NCBI GenBank assembly: GCA_024699855.1
Contig: JAMPIQ010000001.1
Coordinates: 4,650,001 to 4,714,000 of the forward strand
Reading direction: 5' to 3'
Length of the DNA stretch: 64,000 bases
Source: Aphelenchoides besseyi
Lineage: Eukaryota > Nematoda > Chromadorea > Rhabditida > Aphelenchoididae
Numbering within the stretch: position 1 is the first letter of the stretch; each line of letters opens with the position of its first letter. Positions 33,660 to 44,679 of the stretch are shown here, piece after piece. The translations under genes and the position numbers were made by a program. The notes below the pieces were generated by a model that saw nothing but the letters and a program-made list of their open reading frames with translations, was not told the origin of the DNA and searched no databases.

Positions 33660-34036
33660 GATTAACATAAACGGATATACATAAATTACCTTCTTTCAAG
33701 TATTCGATTGATTACATTGCTTTTTCGTACGAGCAAATTATCGCATTTACAACGCTCAGAGTTACCGAAAACAATGTTGCACAAAAGATTTAATAGATTG
33801 AAATCAAAGCGTTGTTCTTATTGGCTCTCTTTCTTTCTTTACCAAATGCGATTGCCACTTGGAGCGCGCGAGAAAGTCAAAGAGCCGGTAAGAGGTCACT
33901 TGTTCTTTGCTTCTCTCACTCTGCTCGCGACCCACCGGCTAGTCGGCCCTTGCTTAAACCCTCCCTATAAAAACAACGACTTCCCAGCTCCTTGTGTTGA
34001 CGAGTAACTCAAACGCGTATCCTCATTTGAGTGCTA
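33660..34036. promoter_or_regulatory. GC-richer block with TATA-like elements
   Basis: Unlike its AT-rich surroundings, 33830-34030 is GC-richer (GGAGCGCGCGAG, CACCGGCTAGTCGG). It holds CCCTATAAAAACA at about 33962, and CCATATAAAACCC follows at about 34068. This is promoter-like and stands upstream of the small open frame at 34037. It could also be part of an unrecognised repeat. Confidence 0.3.
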
Positions 34037-34195
34037 ATGAGTCGACATAGGGAAGGCAAACCATATAAAACCCGTGAGGCAACGCATGTCAGAAAAAGTT
34101 ATCTCCGGCGCTTTAATACCCACGACGTACACAGTGAGCTATTGGGCGATCTCAAGCGTTGCTGTGCTTTGGTGCAGTTTATAATTCGGATTTGA
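34037..34195 (+). CDS. Possible 52-residue basic peptide
   Basis: MSRHREGKPYKTREATHVRKSYLRRFNTH...GDLKRCCALVQFIIRI. It lies about 70 bp downstream of a TATAAAA and shares the GC-richer composition of its promoter. There is no homologue that I recognise, and a frame this short could be chance. Confidence 0.25.
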   Translation: MSRHREGKPYKTREATHVRKSYLRRFNTHDVHSELLGDLKRCCALVQFIIRI

Positions 34196-34409
34196 TCTGA
34201 ATATGAGGTTGTCTGAGAACTACTGTCGAGTCTGCTGGCTATTGGGAAGCATCTGGTCAACTTTTGCAAAATTCAATTCATCATACAAAGTTTTTTGTTT
34301 GACGGTATACACTACAATGTGTTTCAGAGTAACAAAGAGAATGTTTTTTATACTTGACTTGTAATAAGTTTCAGTTCAACTTCTGAATATGCATCAACAG
34401 TCTAGCCGT

Positions 34410-34685
34410 CTACTTTAGGCAATCGTGGCCGATTATACAGCCGATGAACTGAACAGGAATTGGGAGAAACGTTTCATCATGCAATAACCCCATTCTTTTC
34501 CCTCTTTTTCGCAACAAATAACCACGTTCAAGAAATTGATTCATCCACACAGTGAAGATCCCTTTGGAAGGCACTCGTGGATTTCGATGGATTTGGAAAT
34601 TTTGCCGAAATTGTCGTTGAACGGTAGTCGGACTTTTCGTTTGAGCCAAGGATTGCGCAGAACTCTTTTTTGTTGCGCTGACCAC
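34410..34685 (-). mobile_element. Transposon remnant: DUF4817-like helix-turn-helix
   Basis: The minus strand reads KSPTTVQRQFRQNFQIHRNPRVPSKGIFTVWMNQFLERGYLLRKRGKR. This matches the layout of the DUF4817-type HTH found at the N-terminus of animal mariner/Tc1-like and related elements, where the order is ...TVQRxFRxxF...P...I..W...F.E.G...R...GR. No transposase DDE part or terminal repeats are visible near it, so it is a remnant. Confidence 0.5.
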
Positions 34686-34996
34686 TCCATTTTGACTGCA
34701 AAAAAGGAAAAGCGGTCATATCAGATGATTAAAAATTTTACAGTGTTTTGATGATCAATTTGCAAATCTGTTGATATAGAACAAAATGCTTTGAAATGAG
34801 TATCGGGCACAGAAAAGCGCATCAAAATCCGTCCACTAACAAAAAAGATATAAGCGTTTCAAATGTTCAAATTTCGGTGGGACACCCTGTAGAATATACG
34901 GTATGCAAATTGTGTACAACGAGTTGACTGCTGAACAAAGTCATTGCAACTGAGTCATCAATCCGAACGCAGTTGCTCGACTTTTGCTTTAACCAA

Positions 34997-36955
34997 ATGG
35001 CGGACGACGAACATCTAAAGCAGACTCCTTCGGAGAACACTCCGCTTCCCGATATGGAAACGGAATCCCGAAATGATGTGGAACCAAAAGACGAAGACGA
35101 GGAGACAAATGTTTGCACGGTAAGAAGTTTAATAAAAAATAAACAGAATTGATGTTTTCAGGGTCTGCACGTTGATGAAACTTTTCACGGCATGATTCCG
35201 ATGGAGGACCTGTCCAAACTCCTAAAAGAAAATGGAGCGTATCTGATTCGTACTTCCGAGCTGAACGATCAGGGGCGTAGAGTGAGTTTTCGAGTGGTCG
35301 TTATAACTCTCCAACCACACTGCAGGTGTTCGTAACCGTTTTCGTGGAATGGCAAAATCAACGACTATGAACCTCAACAAGCAGTGAACGGCGGTTGTAC
35401 TTTCGACAAAATCAATTGGAAAACAACACTCGTCGAACTTATTGAGTAGATTTGAGTTCAAATGAACTACACGAATTTGTTGATTTCAGGTTCCATTATT
35501 TGCAACAAATTCCAATAAACGAAGAGGGAGTCATGTTGATACATCCAATTAAAAAGGAATCGTGGGAACTCAATCGCGAAAACATCACTTGTGGTGTGAA
35601 GCTTGGTGAGGGTGCCTTTGGAGAAGTCTTCAAGGGAAGGTTGAAGTTGCCGAAGAAGAAAAGCGTTGTAGTTGCAATCAAGATTCCAAAAGCCACGTTG
35701 GGAAAAGATGTCGTGAGTGAAGCAATGAAGGAAGCTCGAATTCAAAAGGACTACTTGCACCCCAATGTCGTTCGTCTCTACGGTGTATCCGCTGAATTGG
35801 AGCCATTGCTGATCATCTTGGAGTTCGTTGGAGGCGGCTCGTTGGAGTCGTACTTAAAGCGCAAATCGGAGTTGACAAGTGGACAAAAAGCGATGTTTTG
35901 CTTCGGTATGTTGCATTTTAACGCAAAAGACGGATGTTGTTTTAGATGTGACGAATGGCTTGGATTACCTGCACACAATGAATTGTATTCATCGCGACAT
36001 TGCTGCCCGAAATTGCCTTGTTTGTTTGAAGTATGGAATCGTAAAGATTTCCGACTTTGGACTTTCGAGTGTGGGCAACGTTCAGACCATGGATCGCACC
36101 AAACCGGCCCCTATTCGTTATCTCGCTCCAGAGGTAAAAAACTAATCGAAATGTTTATCGTTTGTTTATTGCAGGTTCTGAAAACTCAACAATTCGCGAA
36201 ACCGGCGGATATTTGGGCATTAGGGCATGTTTGCCCTTCGCTTCGGCATCTGATTCTTCTTTTTAGCATCGTCTACTGGGAAATCTTCACCAATGCCGCC
36301 GACGTGGTTTGTATCCCTGATCGACTCCTCGGGTTTTTATTCGTTTTCAGCCGTTCAAAGAATACACGCTTCTCGAAGTTCAACAAAAGCTGACCACCGA
36401 AGCCGAATTTCATCCGCAAATGCCGGAAGATTGCTTGCCGGATATCAAGAAATTGGTAAGAAAAAAAGGATTGGGAGTACGAGTTTCGTTTTAGGCGTTG
36501 AAGTGTTGGGCAATGGATCCAACGCTTCGTCCGACTGCTGACATTTGCAACGCGAATTTGACACCTTACGCTTATCCGAAACGGTAAGATACCAGCAAGT
36601 ATCCTTAACCATGCTTTTAGTTTCATGGCGATTCCGGGAGTCGGAAAGAAGCTGGAGGCTGGTCTGAAGAATAAGCGCAAAAAGAAGACTCAGCGAAAAT
36701 CAAAGAACTTGACGAAAGAAATAACGACGAAAGAAGTAACGACGACGAGCAAAGAGCAGTTGATCAGCAAGGAGCAAACAGTTCCATCCAACAAAGGCAG
36801 CGGCAAATCTCCCAAGTAATCGGTGCCAGCTTCACGGTAATCTCGATATTTTCAGTAAGAAGCCACGTACGAAACGCAAGTTGAAAAAGGGCGGTGCAAC
36901 GGTCGAAAGCAAAGAGAAAACAACACCAAAGAAGCCGCCAAGTCGAAAGAAGTGA
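34997..36955 (+). CDS. SH2 plus tyrosine kinase (Fer/spe-8-like), one apparent frameshift
   Basis: Domains in order: an acidic N-terminus (MADDEHLKQTPSENT), an SH2 (FHGMIPMEDLSKLLKENGAYLIRTSE, then TFDKINWKTTLVELIE and FHYLQQIP), and a kinase. Kinase motifs are LGEGAFGEVFKG, VAIK, the helix-C Glu (EARIQKDYLHPNVV), HRDIAARN, SDFGL, PIRYLAPEV and DIWALGIVYWEIF. The Lys-rich tail ends TPKKPPSRKK. All catalytic residues are present. In the exon starting at 35327, VFVTVFVE and NGKINDYEPQQ are in different frames; one base too many near 35345-35352 breaks the gene unless it is a sequencing error. The intron 36225-36266 needs a GC-AG donor. Short SH2-kinases of this type are greatly expanded in nematodes, many in the male germline. 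Confidence 0.82.
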
Positions 36956-37209
36956 TTATTGTTGTCGCATTGGAGCTTATACTACGAATAAACTGAGAAA
37001 AGTTTATGTTAACGGTGTATAAGAAGATACACTCATTAGACAACTGCACGTAGATGTTGCAAGAGTACAACACTTAAAGGTCAGGAAGTTGTGTTAATTG
37101 GCGACCTGATTGTGATTTGCATAAACACAATATTCTACTCGCAACTTGTCACTCCGACTGCTCATTCGCAGTATCGTTCAGTGTGTTTTTTGGTGTTTCC
37201 AGTTGTGCA

Positions 37210-38369
37210 ATGGATCGAAAAGCATTGAACAAGAAGACGAAAAAGAAGAAATCGAGCGACAAGTCGATTCACGTGCGTCTCAACTCGAAACCGTTGGAAG
37301 TATGTTACTTCGAAGCTACGCGAACAACTGAGCTTTTAGACGAGTATTGCACACGACGACGAGGAATGTTGCTTTTCGGACAAGTCGCCAAGTCCTACGA
37401 TGATGGACCAATGTGATGTTGATAAGTTGTTGAGCAACGCTTACACGGCCGAAGGAATGCGTCAACGCGGTTGGTGTAACAATGACGGTACTCCGTGGAC
37501 TGAAATCTGGTGAGTTCGATTGTGTGAAATTGAACGTCCAATAATTTAGTCCATGCGATGAAGCGGCTTTGCTCAAGAAAGGGGTGGTCAGTCGCGATTG
37601 CAAACGTGCATCGTATTCGGCTCCCGACAACTGCAAGACAAAAGAACAATCGGGTGACGAGTTGTCCGGAACATTCTATGTCAATTTGATCGATAAAATG
37701 GGACGTCCAACCAACAAATTTTTTGAGATGCGTCGTATTGCGGAAACTAAAGAAGTGGCAGAAGGGTAAGCTTCGTATTGGCGACCTTCACTCAGATGTC
37801 ATTAGTCCGATTAAGAAGAAGGAGCTTTCAACGCGTGGATTCGTCGATTCGCATGGCAACATACATTTTGGAGCTGAGTTGGGAGTTTCATTGGATGATT
37901 ACTTTCGCAACTTGGAAACCAAGAAACAAGAGGAATCGGCTATGGAAATCACATTTAAATCGACGTAGAAATTAGTGTCGAGTGTGAATTTGATCGTGTT
38001 TGTTTCAGCAGCCCGCCATTGGTCGCCAAGCCGAGTGTTCCGGACAATCAACTCGAAACTGGAAAATCGTCCACCAGTTGTGCTCGTTTGGCATCAAAAG
38101 TGAGTATTGAATCAAATGGCCAAGTAATTGCAATGTCTAGAGTAATGTTGCAAATTCTCGTCGTAACGACAGGGGATCGCTGCAAATGAATGTCGGTATC
38201 GCTCAAGATCGTGGAATTTTGAGTTACTCTGTTACGCCCGACGGTCGCACGTATGAACTACAATCCGCAAAGCAAAACGTGGTCTTGGAGTTTGCCAAAA
38301 AAGTAAGTTGTTCATCTAATCAGCTCAACTTTGTTTTAGCACTCCTGTTTGGTTTTCCATTCCACTTAA
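37210..38369 (+). CDS. Nematode-type protein of unknown function
   Basis: About seven exons. It starts MDRKALNKKTKKKKSSDKS, a basic patch. A block of about 90 residues with paired cysteines follows (NAYTAEGMRQRGWCNNDGTPWTEICPCDEAALLKKG). Then comes the best conserved-looking core, SGTFYVNLIDKMGRPTNKFFEMRRIAE and GPIKKKELSTRGFVDSHGNIHFGAELGVSLDDYFRNLE. A linker and GILSYSVTPDGRTYELQSAKQNVVLEFAKK lead to the end. Junctions are all in phase. I recognise no domain. It sits between the SH2 kinase and the four-TM pair, same strand. Confidence 0.7.
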
Positions 38370-38773
38370 ACAGGCCGTCAAATGCATCAGAAGGCGCAAT
38401 CTATTTTCTTTGTTGTGCACAACAGTGATATAAATTCACAAAAACAGTCGGAACATCTTGAAACATATATAGTTGAAGGGAGTGCAAAAACGATATACGC
38501 GTATCGACGCCGAGAGTTAAAAGGAACAATGACAACCTGACAGACGCGAAGCAGTGCTACAGATTTTATGTTTGATTGAACATATGTGCAATTTGTTCAT
38601 GGATTTGAAGGCGTACCACAAACTGTTTTGTCGCACGGATAAACAAAGTTAGTGGTTCAGTAACCAGAAATTTGAATAACATGCATTTTGATAAATTCCT
38701 TTAAAAGTCTCTACATTCTCCTCTGTCGATTCTGGACAGTCAACTGTCCATCGATTGTCTCTGAATTCTGAAT
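38370..38773. other. Intergenic
   Basis: About 400 bp with no coding or structural signal that I can support. Confidence 0.4.
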
Positions 38774-39571
38774 ATGGGAGCAACTCGTCATCGTTTCCAC
38801 AACATCTTATTTGAAGCGGCATGTGTGAGTTTTGCAATGTGATCCGGTTATTCGTTTGCTTTTTCAGATCACTCAAATTGTGGCACTGAGTTTGGCTGCT
38901 TTACACACTGAACACGAAAAGACTGAGAATATGGCTATGGTTTAAGTAGTGCGTTAATTCACTAAACGTCATTTTAGTGGATGGCAACGTTGATCATGTG
39001 TGGCATTGGCTCTTTCTTGTTGCTTGTCGGTTGGATTATGCACGGAGTCAAAAAGTTGCGTCGAAACATTCCGCCGTTGTACGTGAGTTGCTAATGCTCA
39101 ATTTACTTTATATTGTTTTTCGTTCAGTACATTCTTATTATTGCTCTTGCAGCAATTCTGGGAATTATCGAGTCGATTCTTTCGGGTATCCTGGCATTCA
39201 ATGGAGGAAACCGAAGCGACATCATGGTTGCTTCAATGGTTGGTTTGAAGAATATACTGATGATGGACGATTCTTCAGGGCTATTCGATTATTTCTACGG
39301 TTTGCATTTTTGCACTGATCGCATTGCTCGTCATTTGGCCGCCTATCAGCGACTACGTTGCGGACATTGAAAAGACTGGCTCTGTTAAAGTAACTACGCC
39401 AAGCAGACAACCACTAACCACTGGGAATTTCAGCCACTGGTCAGCAAAAGTTCCATCAAATCTACGCAAAAATTCGTCAAGAAACCGAACTCTCGACGTT
39501 CACAGAAATCGACCAAAAAAGAGAATTCAGTCAAGGTCTACAAAAGCGAACATTCTCATCGCAAACTTTGA
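38774..39571 (+). CDS. Four-TM protein, dispersed pair member A
   Basis: Six exons: MGATRHRFHNILFEAAC, ITQIVALSLAALHTEHEKTENMAM, WMATLIMCGIGSFLLLVGWIMHGVKKLRRNIPPLY, YILIIALAAILGIIESILSGILAFNGGNRSDIMVASM, GYSIISTVCIFALIALLVIWPPISDYVADIEKTGSVK and a Lys/Ser-rich tail ending EHSHRKL. Four hydrophobic helices are evident. The last intron (from 39390) was chosen because it yields a basic tail and a stop overlapping AATAAA; reading through gives a less protein-like end. It is a clear paralogue of the gene at 42218, sharing intron positions and the motif VGWIMH-x-VKK-x-RRNIPPL. Confidence 0.8.
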
Positions 39572-40229
39572 ATAAACTTCTGAGACACCGGAATACGACT
39601 TTATTTTGGGTAATGCAAAAGAAAAAAGAGTAGTAATTAATTGCTCAACAACTTAAAATGGCTTCTATACTGTCAAAAGGAGTTGATTCAGCGACTTGAA
39701 CTCCTACAACTGATATTTCAATTCACGACCACCATTCCTTCTTTGATATCACAGTAGTTAAACGAATTTTACCGCAAAATCGCCGCCAATCCCCCGGAGA
39801 ATTGGAATCCAGCTTGTTGGCGTGTCATCACCACTCAGCGGATTAATTTTTAGATTCGAAAAGCGGCACAATTCAAAACATTACGAAGCCGGGAATTCCG
39901 TTGAGAGTCGAGAACTCGGCCAATGGCCGTCGATCGCTCGTCAGTGTGTCGGCCGTCGATTTGTCAAAAAACTGAACGATTGTTGAATCGCATTGAGATG
40001 CCGAAAACTTTCGACACTCGAAGTAAATTGAATTCGAGTTCTGGAGTTACAGTAAGTCGTCTTTGTCTTGTGTAGCTTTTTGGCTCAACTGGCTGACAAA
40101 TAAACGAAACCAACTTTCGGTTCTTGGCATTTGACATGTGGTTTAGATTTGGCCAATTTCAATAACTGACTCATTTCACGATCTTAATTCCAAAATCGCT
40201 CTTCAATCACAATTTCAGATCCGAAGAAG
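39572..40229. other. Intergenic upstream of the homeobox gene
   Basis: Contains a short open stretch (about 39855-39975, GIPLRVENSANGRRSLVSVSAVD) and MPKTFDTRSKLNSSSGVT at about 39998. Both look somewhat coding but do not splice in phase to the homeobox exons. They may be an alternative 5' end or remnants. A TTTCAG acceptor ends at 40218, 12 nt before the homeobox ATG. Confidence 0.4.
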
Positions 40230-40858
<629 letters not shown>

Positions 40859-40887
40859 TAACTTCGTTGTTCATTTGTTGATTAGAA

Positions 40888-42132
40888 ATGACGAGCACCG
40901 GTCAGCTTCCAATAACTCCGATTTCAACTGTCACTCCAATTCCACAAACGACGACTTCGGTTTCCACTGTTAGTCGCTCCCAACAGCCAACCACAACGTC
41001 TGTTGCAACGGGACAAAGCGAGAAGTTTGATGGAAACGTTGAGATTGAGAAGCTGATTCGTGAGATCTGGAATTACGTTTACTCGTTCAGTGATGGCCCT
41101 CCAATGAAATACGAAGCTCGAATTGTGATCGTGATGCTTCGTCGTGCTTTCGAGTTACTCAAAAAGGAACCAACGGTCATCGATTTGAAAGTAAGTCATT
41201 GAAGAAGTTTCGCTCACTTGAGTTGAAGGGAAAAGTAATTGTGGTCGGTGATTTGCACGGACAAGCAGATTCCCTGATCAGCTTGTTGAGCACGGTTGAA
41301 ATGCCGCCACACAACGTTTTTCTTTTCCTCGGCAACTATGCGGGTCAAGGATTCGGTCCACACGAAGTTTTGTTCTTTTTGTTGGCTCTTAAAGTTCGAT
41401 ATCCGCATCACATATACCTACTCAAAGGTAACTTGGAAGATGTTGACGTTCTTAAGGTCAGTGATTATAAGGTGAAATGATTTTGAAATTTAGGGCAACG
41501 AGTTCATTGAGGGATTGATTCTACGCAATTTGATGAACACGTCAATGGTTTGGTTTCATTTGGAGCGCATTCTCGGAGTTCTCCCGTGGGCTGCCGTCTT
41601 GAATCGCTCTCATTTCTGCGTTCACGGAGGAATTGGGCCTCAACTCCTAAAACATGGGGTTCGAGCAATACGCAAATGTCGTCGTCCGGCTGTTGCTCCA
41701 ATGGAAATTGCAATCGAACAGGAAGCTCAATGGTCCTGTTTTCGATTAGCTGGAGTGGACAGTCAGACCGGCAACTTCGATGGATCGCCTCTTTTTGGTG
41801 AAGAGGAGCTTAATCAGTTCTTGAAAGCCAACAATCTTCGTTCAATGATTCGATCGCGTCAGTGCGTTATAGACGGCGTTTTGAACTTTCCAGCTGCGAT
41901 GTTCACCGTTTGGTCAGCAGCCATGTATCTCGACAACTTTCAAAACTTAGGCGCCATAATCATAATCGACAGCGATCGACATTTGGTTGGCTACTGGAGT
42001 TGTATTCGGATTGAATTGTCGTTTCAGGCGGTAATCAATCGAATTCGAGTGATGGAAGACGAACCGAAATCATTGGACGATACAAAACCAGCAGCCGGAC
42101 GAAATGCAATCATTTTACCTTCCAATCAATAG
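40888..42132 (+). CDS. PP1-like phosphatase homologue lacking several catalytic residues
   Basis: Three exons. Residues 1-50 are Ser/Thr/Pro/Gln-rich; the PPP fold follows. Compared with PP1, the first metal motif GDxHG is intact (VVGDLHGQ). GDYVDRG has become GNYAGQG (Asp to Asn, Asp and Arg lost). GNHE has become GNLED (catalytic His lost). HGG is kept (FCVHGGIGP). The RAHQ block reads IRSRQ (metal-binding His lost). SAPNYCG reads SAAMYLD. Thus at least three metal or catalytic ligands are gone, and the protein should be a pseudophosphatase. The frame is fully open and the introns are normal, so it is probably expressed. Divergent PP1-like genes are common in nematode sperm; a substrate-trapping or regulatory-subunit-binding role is inference. 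Confidence 0.85.
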
Positions 42133-42217
42133 TGCTCTTATGCATTTCCAATAAACAACTTCATTCATTTGACTCGTTCATTTAGCAGTTTGTTTTTTGT
42201 TTCTTGAATTGTGAACT

Positions 42218-42823
42218 ATGGGAGCTCTTCGACATCGTTTCCACAGTATGGTGTTCGAAGCGGCGGTCGTAAGTCTGACAGGCAATCTCGAGAATGCTCG
42301 TTTAGATCACTCAAATCGTCTCGTTCACTTTACTCATGTTGTACAGCAAAAAGACCGATCAACGTCCAAAGATAATGGTTAGTGACGATTGTTTTAGACT
42401 GCTTGTTAAGTTGGCTTTCAGTGGATACTATCGGCAGTCTTCAGCGCCGTTGGTTCGGTTTTGTTGATTGTCGGATGGATTATGCATGCGGTCAAAAAGT
42501 TTCGTCGAAACATCCCGCCGTTGACTGTGAGTTTCCTTAGGAATGTTCGTGTAATCGATTTCAGTATGTTCTTACTGCGGGAATCGGAGCAGTTCTCGGC
42601 ATCATCACGGCTGTGCTCTCTGGAATCATTGGATTTGGTAAAGAGACCAAAAGCGATGTCATGGTGGCAGCAATGGTCAGTTGATTGCTCTCATCTTGTT
42701 GACGAACTTGTTCAGGCTTATGCTATCGCTTCGATAGCGCTGGTCATTACGTTGATTGTGTTGCTTCTCGTGTTTCCACCGCTTTTGGATTCTGACTACC
42801 AGAGAATTCGATCAGAAAAGTGA
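42218..42823 (+). CDS. Four-TM protein, dispersed pair member B
   Basis: Exons read MGALRHRFHSMVFEAAV, ITQIVSFTLLMLYSKKTDQRPKIM, WILSAVFSAVGSVLLIVGWIMHAVKKFRRNIPPLT, YVLTAGIGAVLGIITAVLSGIIGFGKETKSDVMVAAM and AYAIASIALVITLIVLLLVFPPLLDSDYQRIRSEK. Intron positions match member A at 38774 one for one, but this copy lacks the Lys-rich tail. The two copies flank the homeobox and PP1-like genes, so a duplication was followed by insertion or rearrangement. AATAAA at about 42840. Function unknown. Confidence 0.82.
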
Positions 42824-43228
42824 TTGTAACTGTGAATGAAAATAAACATTTTAAGTGAAGGGGGTGGTGGATAAGACGTGGAGAAACAACAAACAACAAG
42901 TGCGAATGTTTTTGGCTGCACCCACTCGTTTGATCCGACTTCTCGATGGAGATTTTGTGTGAGAATTCCAATGGAAATTGTTATTGCACTCGAATTTCGC
43001 AACAAAATTTGCGATCGATGTCCCCTTGGAAACTGGTCACGAGTGGAAGGTACAAGCTCGCTCTTTATGACTTCGCGTCTTAAAAACGCAGTGGAAGTGC
43101 AAATGTTGCAGTTGCACCCATTAGTTTGGTTCGACTTTTCACAGGAAGTTGCGTGAAAAGTCCCAAATGAACAGTTTTCTATTGTCCACAAGTTCCACAA
43201 TCAAACTTGTTCATTCTTGTGATTCAAC
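42824..43228. repeat. Intergenic with a diverged direct repeat
   Basis: GCACCCACTCGTTTGATCCGA (from about 42918) recurs as GCACCCATTAGTTTGGTTCGA (from about 43115), about 195 bp apart, with similar T-rich flanks. An open frame of 92 codons at 42878 covers both but has no domain. Probably a small duplicated element. Confidence 0.4.
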
Positions 43229-44241
43229 ATGTCCGATCTTTCGTCTTCGTGGCAAGTTCCCGATCTACCGCCTTTTTATCGTCTTCTGAATGCCGAGAAC
43301 TTTCTTCCACTCTTCGGTGTGGTCGTTTTATTCCAATTACTTGCCCTTCTTATTCGGCAAACGTTGTGGAATCAATTTGAAGTGTTTAAGTGAGTGATCT
43401 TCTCATTGCTTTTATTTTTCTTTAGACGCTTTCGTTTATGTAATCTGACTATCTCTTTCCTGCACTCATGTTTCTGTGGACTTTGGGTGCTAATTTTCTT
43501 TCTTAGTCATCCGAAGATCATGTTTACAGATCCCGTCTTTTACTTCGAACCGTGGATGAAATGGGTTCTTTTTGTAACTGTCGGTGAGTACCTTTTACAA
43601 TGCTTGAAATAAATGAGTCTTAGGGTATTTCATTCACGACACAATGGACCTGATCAAATTTGAAATCTCCCGTTGGACTTTCGAGTTGCTTTTACATCAC
43701 TTAGGCACCGGATTTGTGATGAGTATAGCAATCTCTGGCGAACTACTCACAGTCTACGCCTATTGGGCGTTATTGATGGAAATCAATAGGTGAGTTGATG
43801 GTCACAATCTCCATCATCTGTTTTCAGCATTTTCCTGCACATGCGAAGTTTGTTACAGTTGAGTGGGAATCGAGATTTGTATCCCAAAACGTTTGATGTA
43901 ATCAAACTGTTGAACATTTTAACGTGAGTTGCCGACTCAAACTCTGAAGCGAACTTTCGTCTTCAGATTCGTTGTCTTTCGTTTTGCCGTTCAAGTGTGG
44001 CAAATACATTTCGTGGTCGTCTATCGCGAGCACTTCCACTTTTTCTACTTTGCTTGCGGTTTCTTCGGTGGTCTGTTCTTCCTCGTCACCAATCTGCTGC
44101 TCTTCTTTCGCGTGTTGGCGGCTGATGGCTTTTTGGGAGAATTCGGACGAAAACACGCGGCGATCAACAGGTCGGTCAACTTCGAGTTTGTTTGATGGTT
44201 TCGATTTCAGAGACGAACAGAAAACGAAAAAACACTTGTGA
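43229..44241 (+). CDS. TLC-domain membrane protein (TRAM-LAG1-CLN8 type)
   Basis: About six exons. Multiple TMs: LFGVVVLFQLLALLI, ISFLHSCFCGLWVLIFFL, WVLFVTVGYFIHDTMDLI, LLLHHLGTGFVMSIAI, AYWALLMEI and GLFFLVTNLLLFFRVL. The pattern C-N-x-T-I-S-F-x-H-S, then GYFIHDxxDL, then LLLHH, is the TLC hallmark, with the histidines that are important in ceramide synthases and TLCD relatives. Length and lack of a homeobox-like domain favour the TLCD1/TLCD2 or CLN8-like branch, which influences membrane phospholipid composition, over a ceramide synthase. The tail DEQKTKKHL is basic. Confidence 0.85.
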
Positions 44242-44346
44242 TCTTCTTGTTGTTGAGTTTAAATAAAGTTGTAATTGAATGTTGCAATGAAACGTATATT
44301 GTGTAGTTTAAGAATTGAATGTTCAATGTCGGCCAATGATGCCTAA

Positions 44347-44493
44347 GGTGTTGGAGTCACTATTGCTGGTCGAATGAAATACGTTCGTCCAGTCTACAAA
44401 AAGCTATTCAATTGGTCGGAGAGTCGTGAATGAGCGATTCAAACCTTCGAAAAGAATCGTCCGCTCATGCATCCGATTAAGCTAAGTTATAAT
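44347..44493 (+). pseudogene. Relic of a leukotriene-A4-hydrolase-type aminopeptidase (C-terminus)
   Basis: Reads GVTIAGRMKYVRPVYKKLFNWSESRE, stop, AIQTFEKNRPLMHPIKL. The family's C-terminus has the order GRMKF-x-RP-x(3-4)-L...A...F/Y....MHP, so the match is clear although short. The in-frame TGA and the absence of the zinc-site exons upstream mark it as a remnant. It lies directly beside the SL RNA pair. Confidence 0.65.
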
Positions 44494-44572
44494 TCATTTA
44501 GTGAAAGTAATTTAACTGCTCTGTCGAATAAGCTATCTTATCTCCCAATTTGATTGCATGTCTCAATAAATT

Positions 44573-44679
44573 ATGTGCTCCACCGTTGGGCAAAGCGTTC
44601 CAAAATTTGTACTGGTGTTCAGCCACAGCCTATAGAAGGGCCAGAACGTATACTAACCTCAAACTTGGGTTAATAAACC
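44573..44679 (-). ncRNA. Spliced-leader RNA gene (SL1-like), copy 1
   Basis: The minus strand begins at 44679 with the 22-nt leader GGTTTATTAACCC + AAGTTTGAG (44679-44658), followed by the splice donor GTTAGT. C. elegans SL1 differs only at leader positions 7 and 9. About 70 nt after the leader start is the Sm site AAATTTTGGAAC, and just after it a hairpin GCTTTGCC-CAAC-GGTGGAGC. That is the layout of a nematode SL snRNP RNA. Compared with copy 2, the hairpin carries one A to G change that keeps pairing (G-U). Confidence 0.93.

Noticed and set aside
43005..43156. Coding gene over the direct repeats
   Set aside because: The frame covers a repeated non-coding-like unit and has no domain, intron or polyadenylation support.
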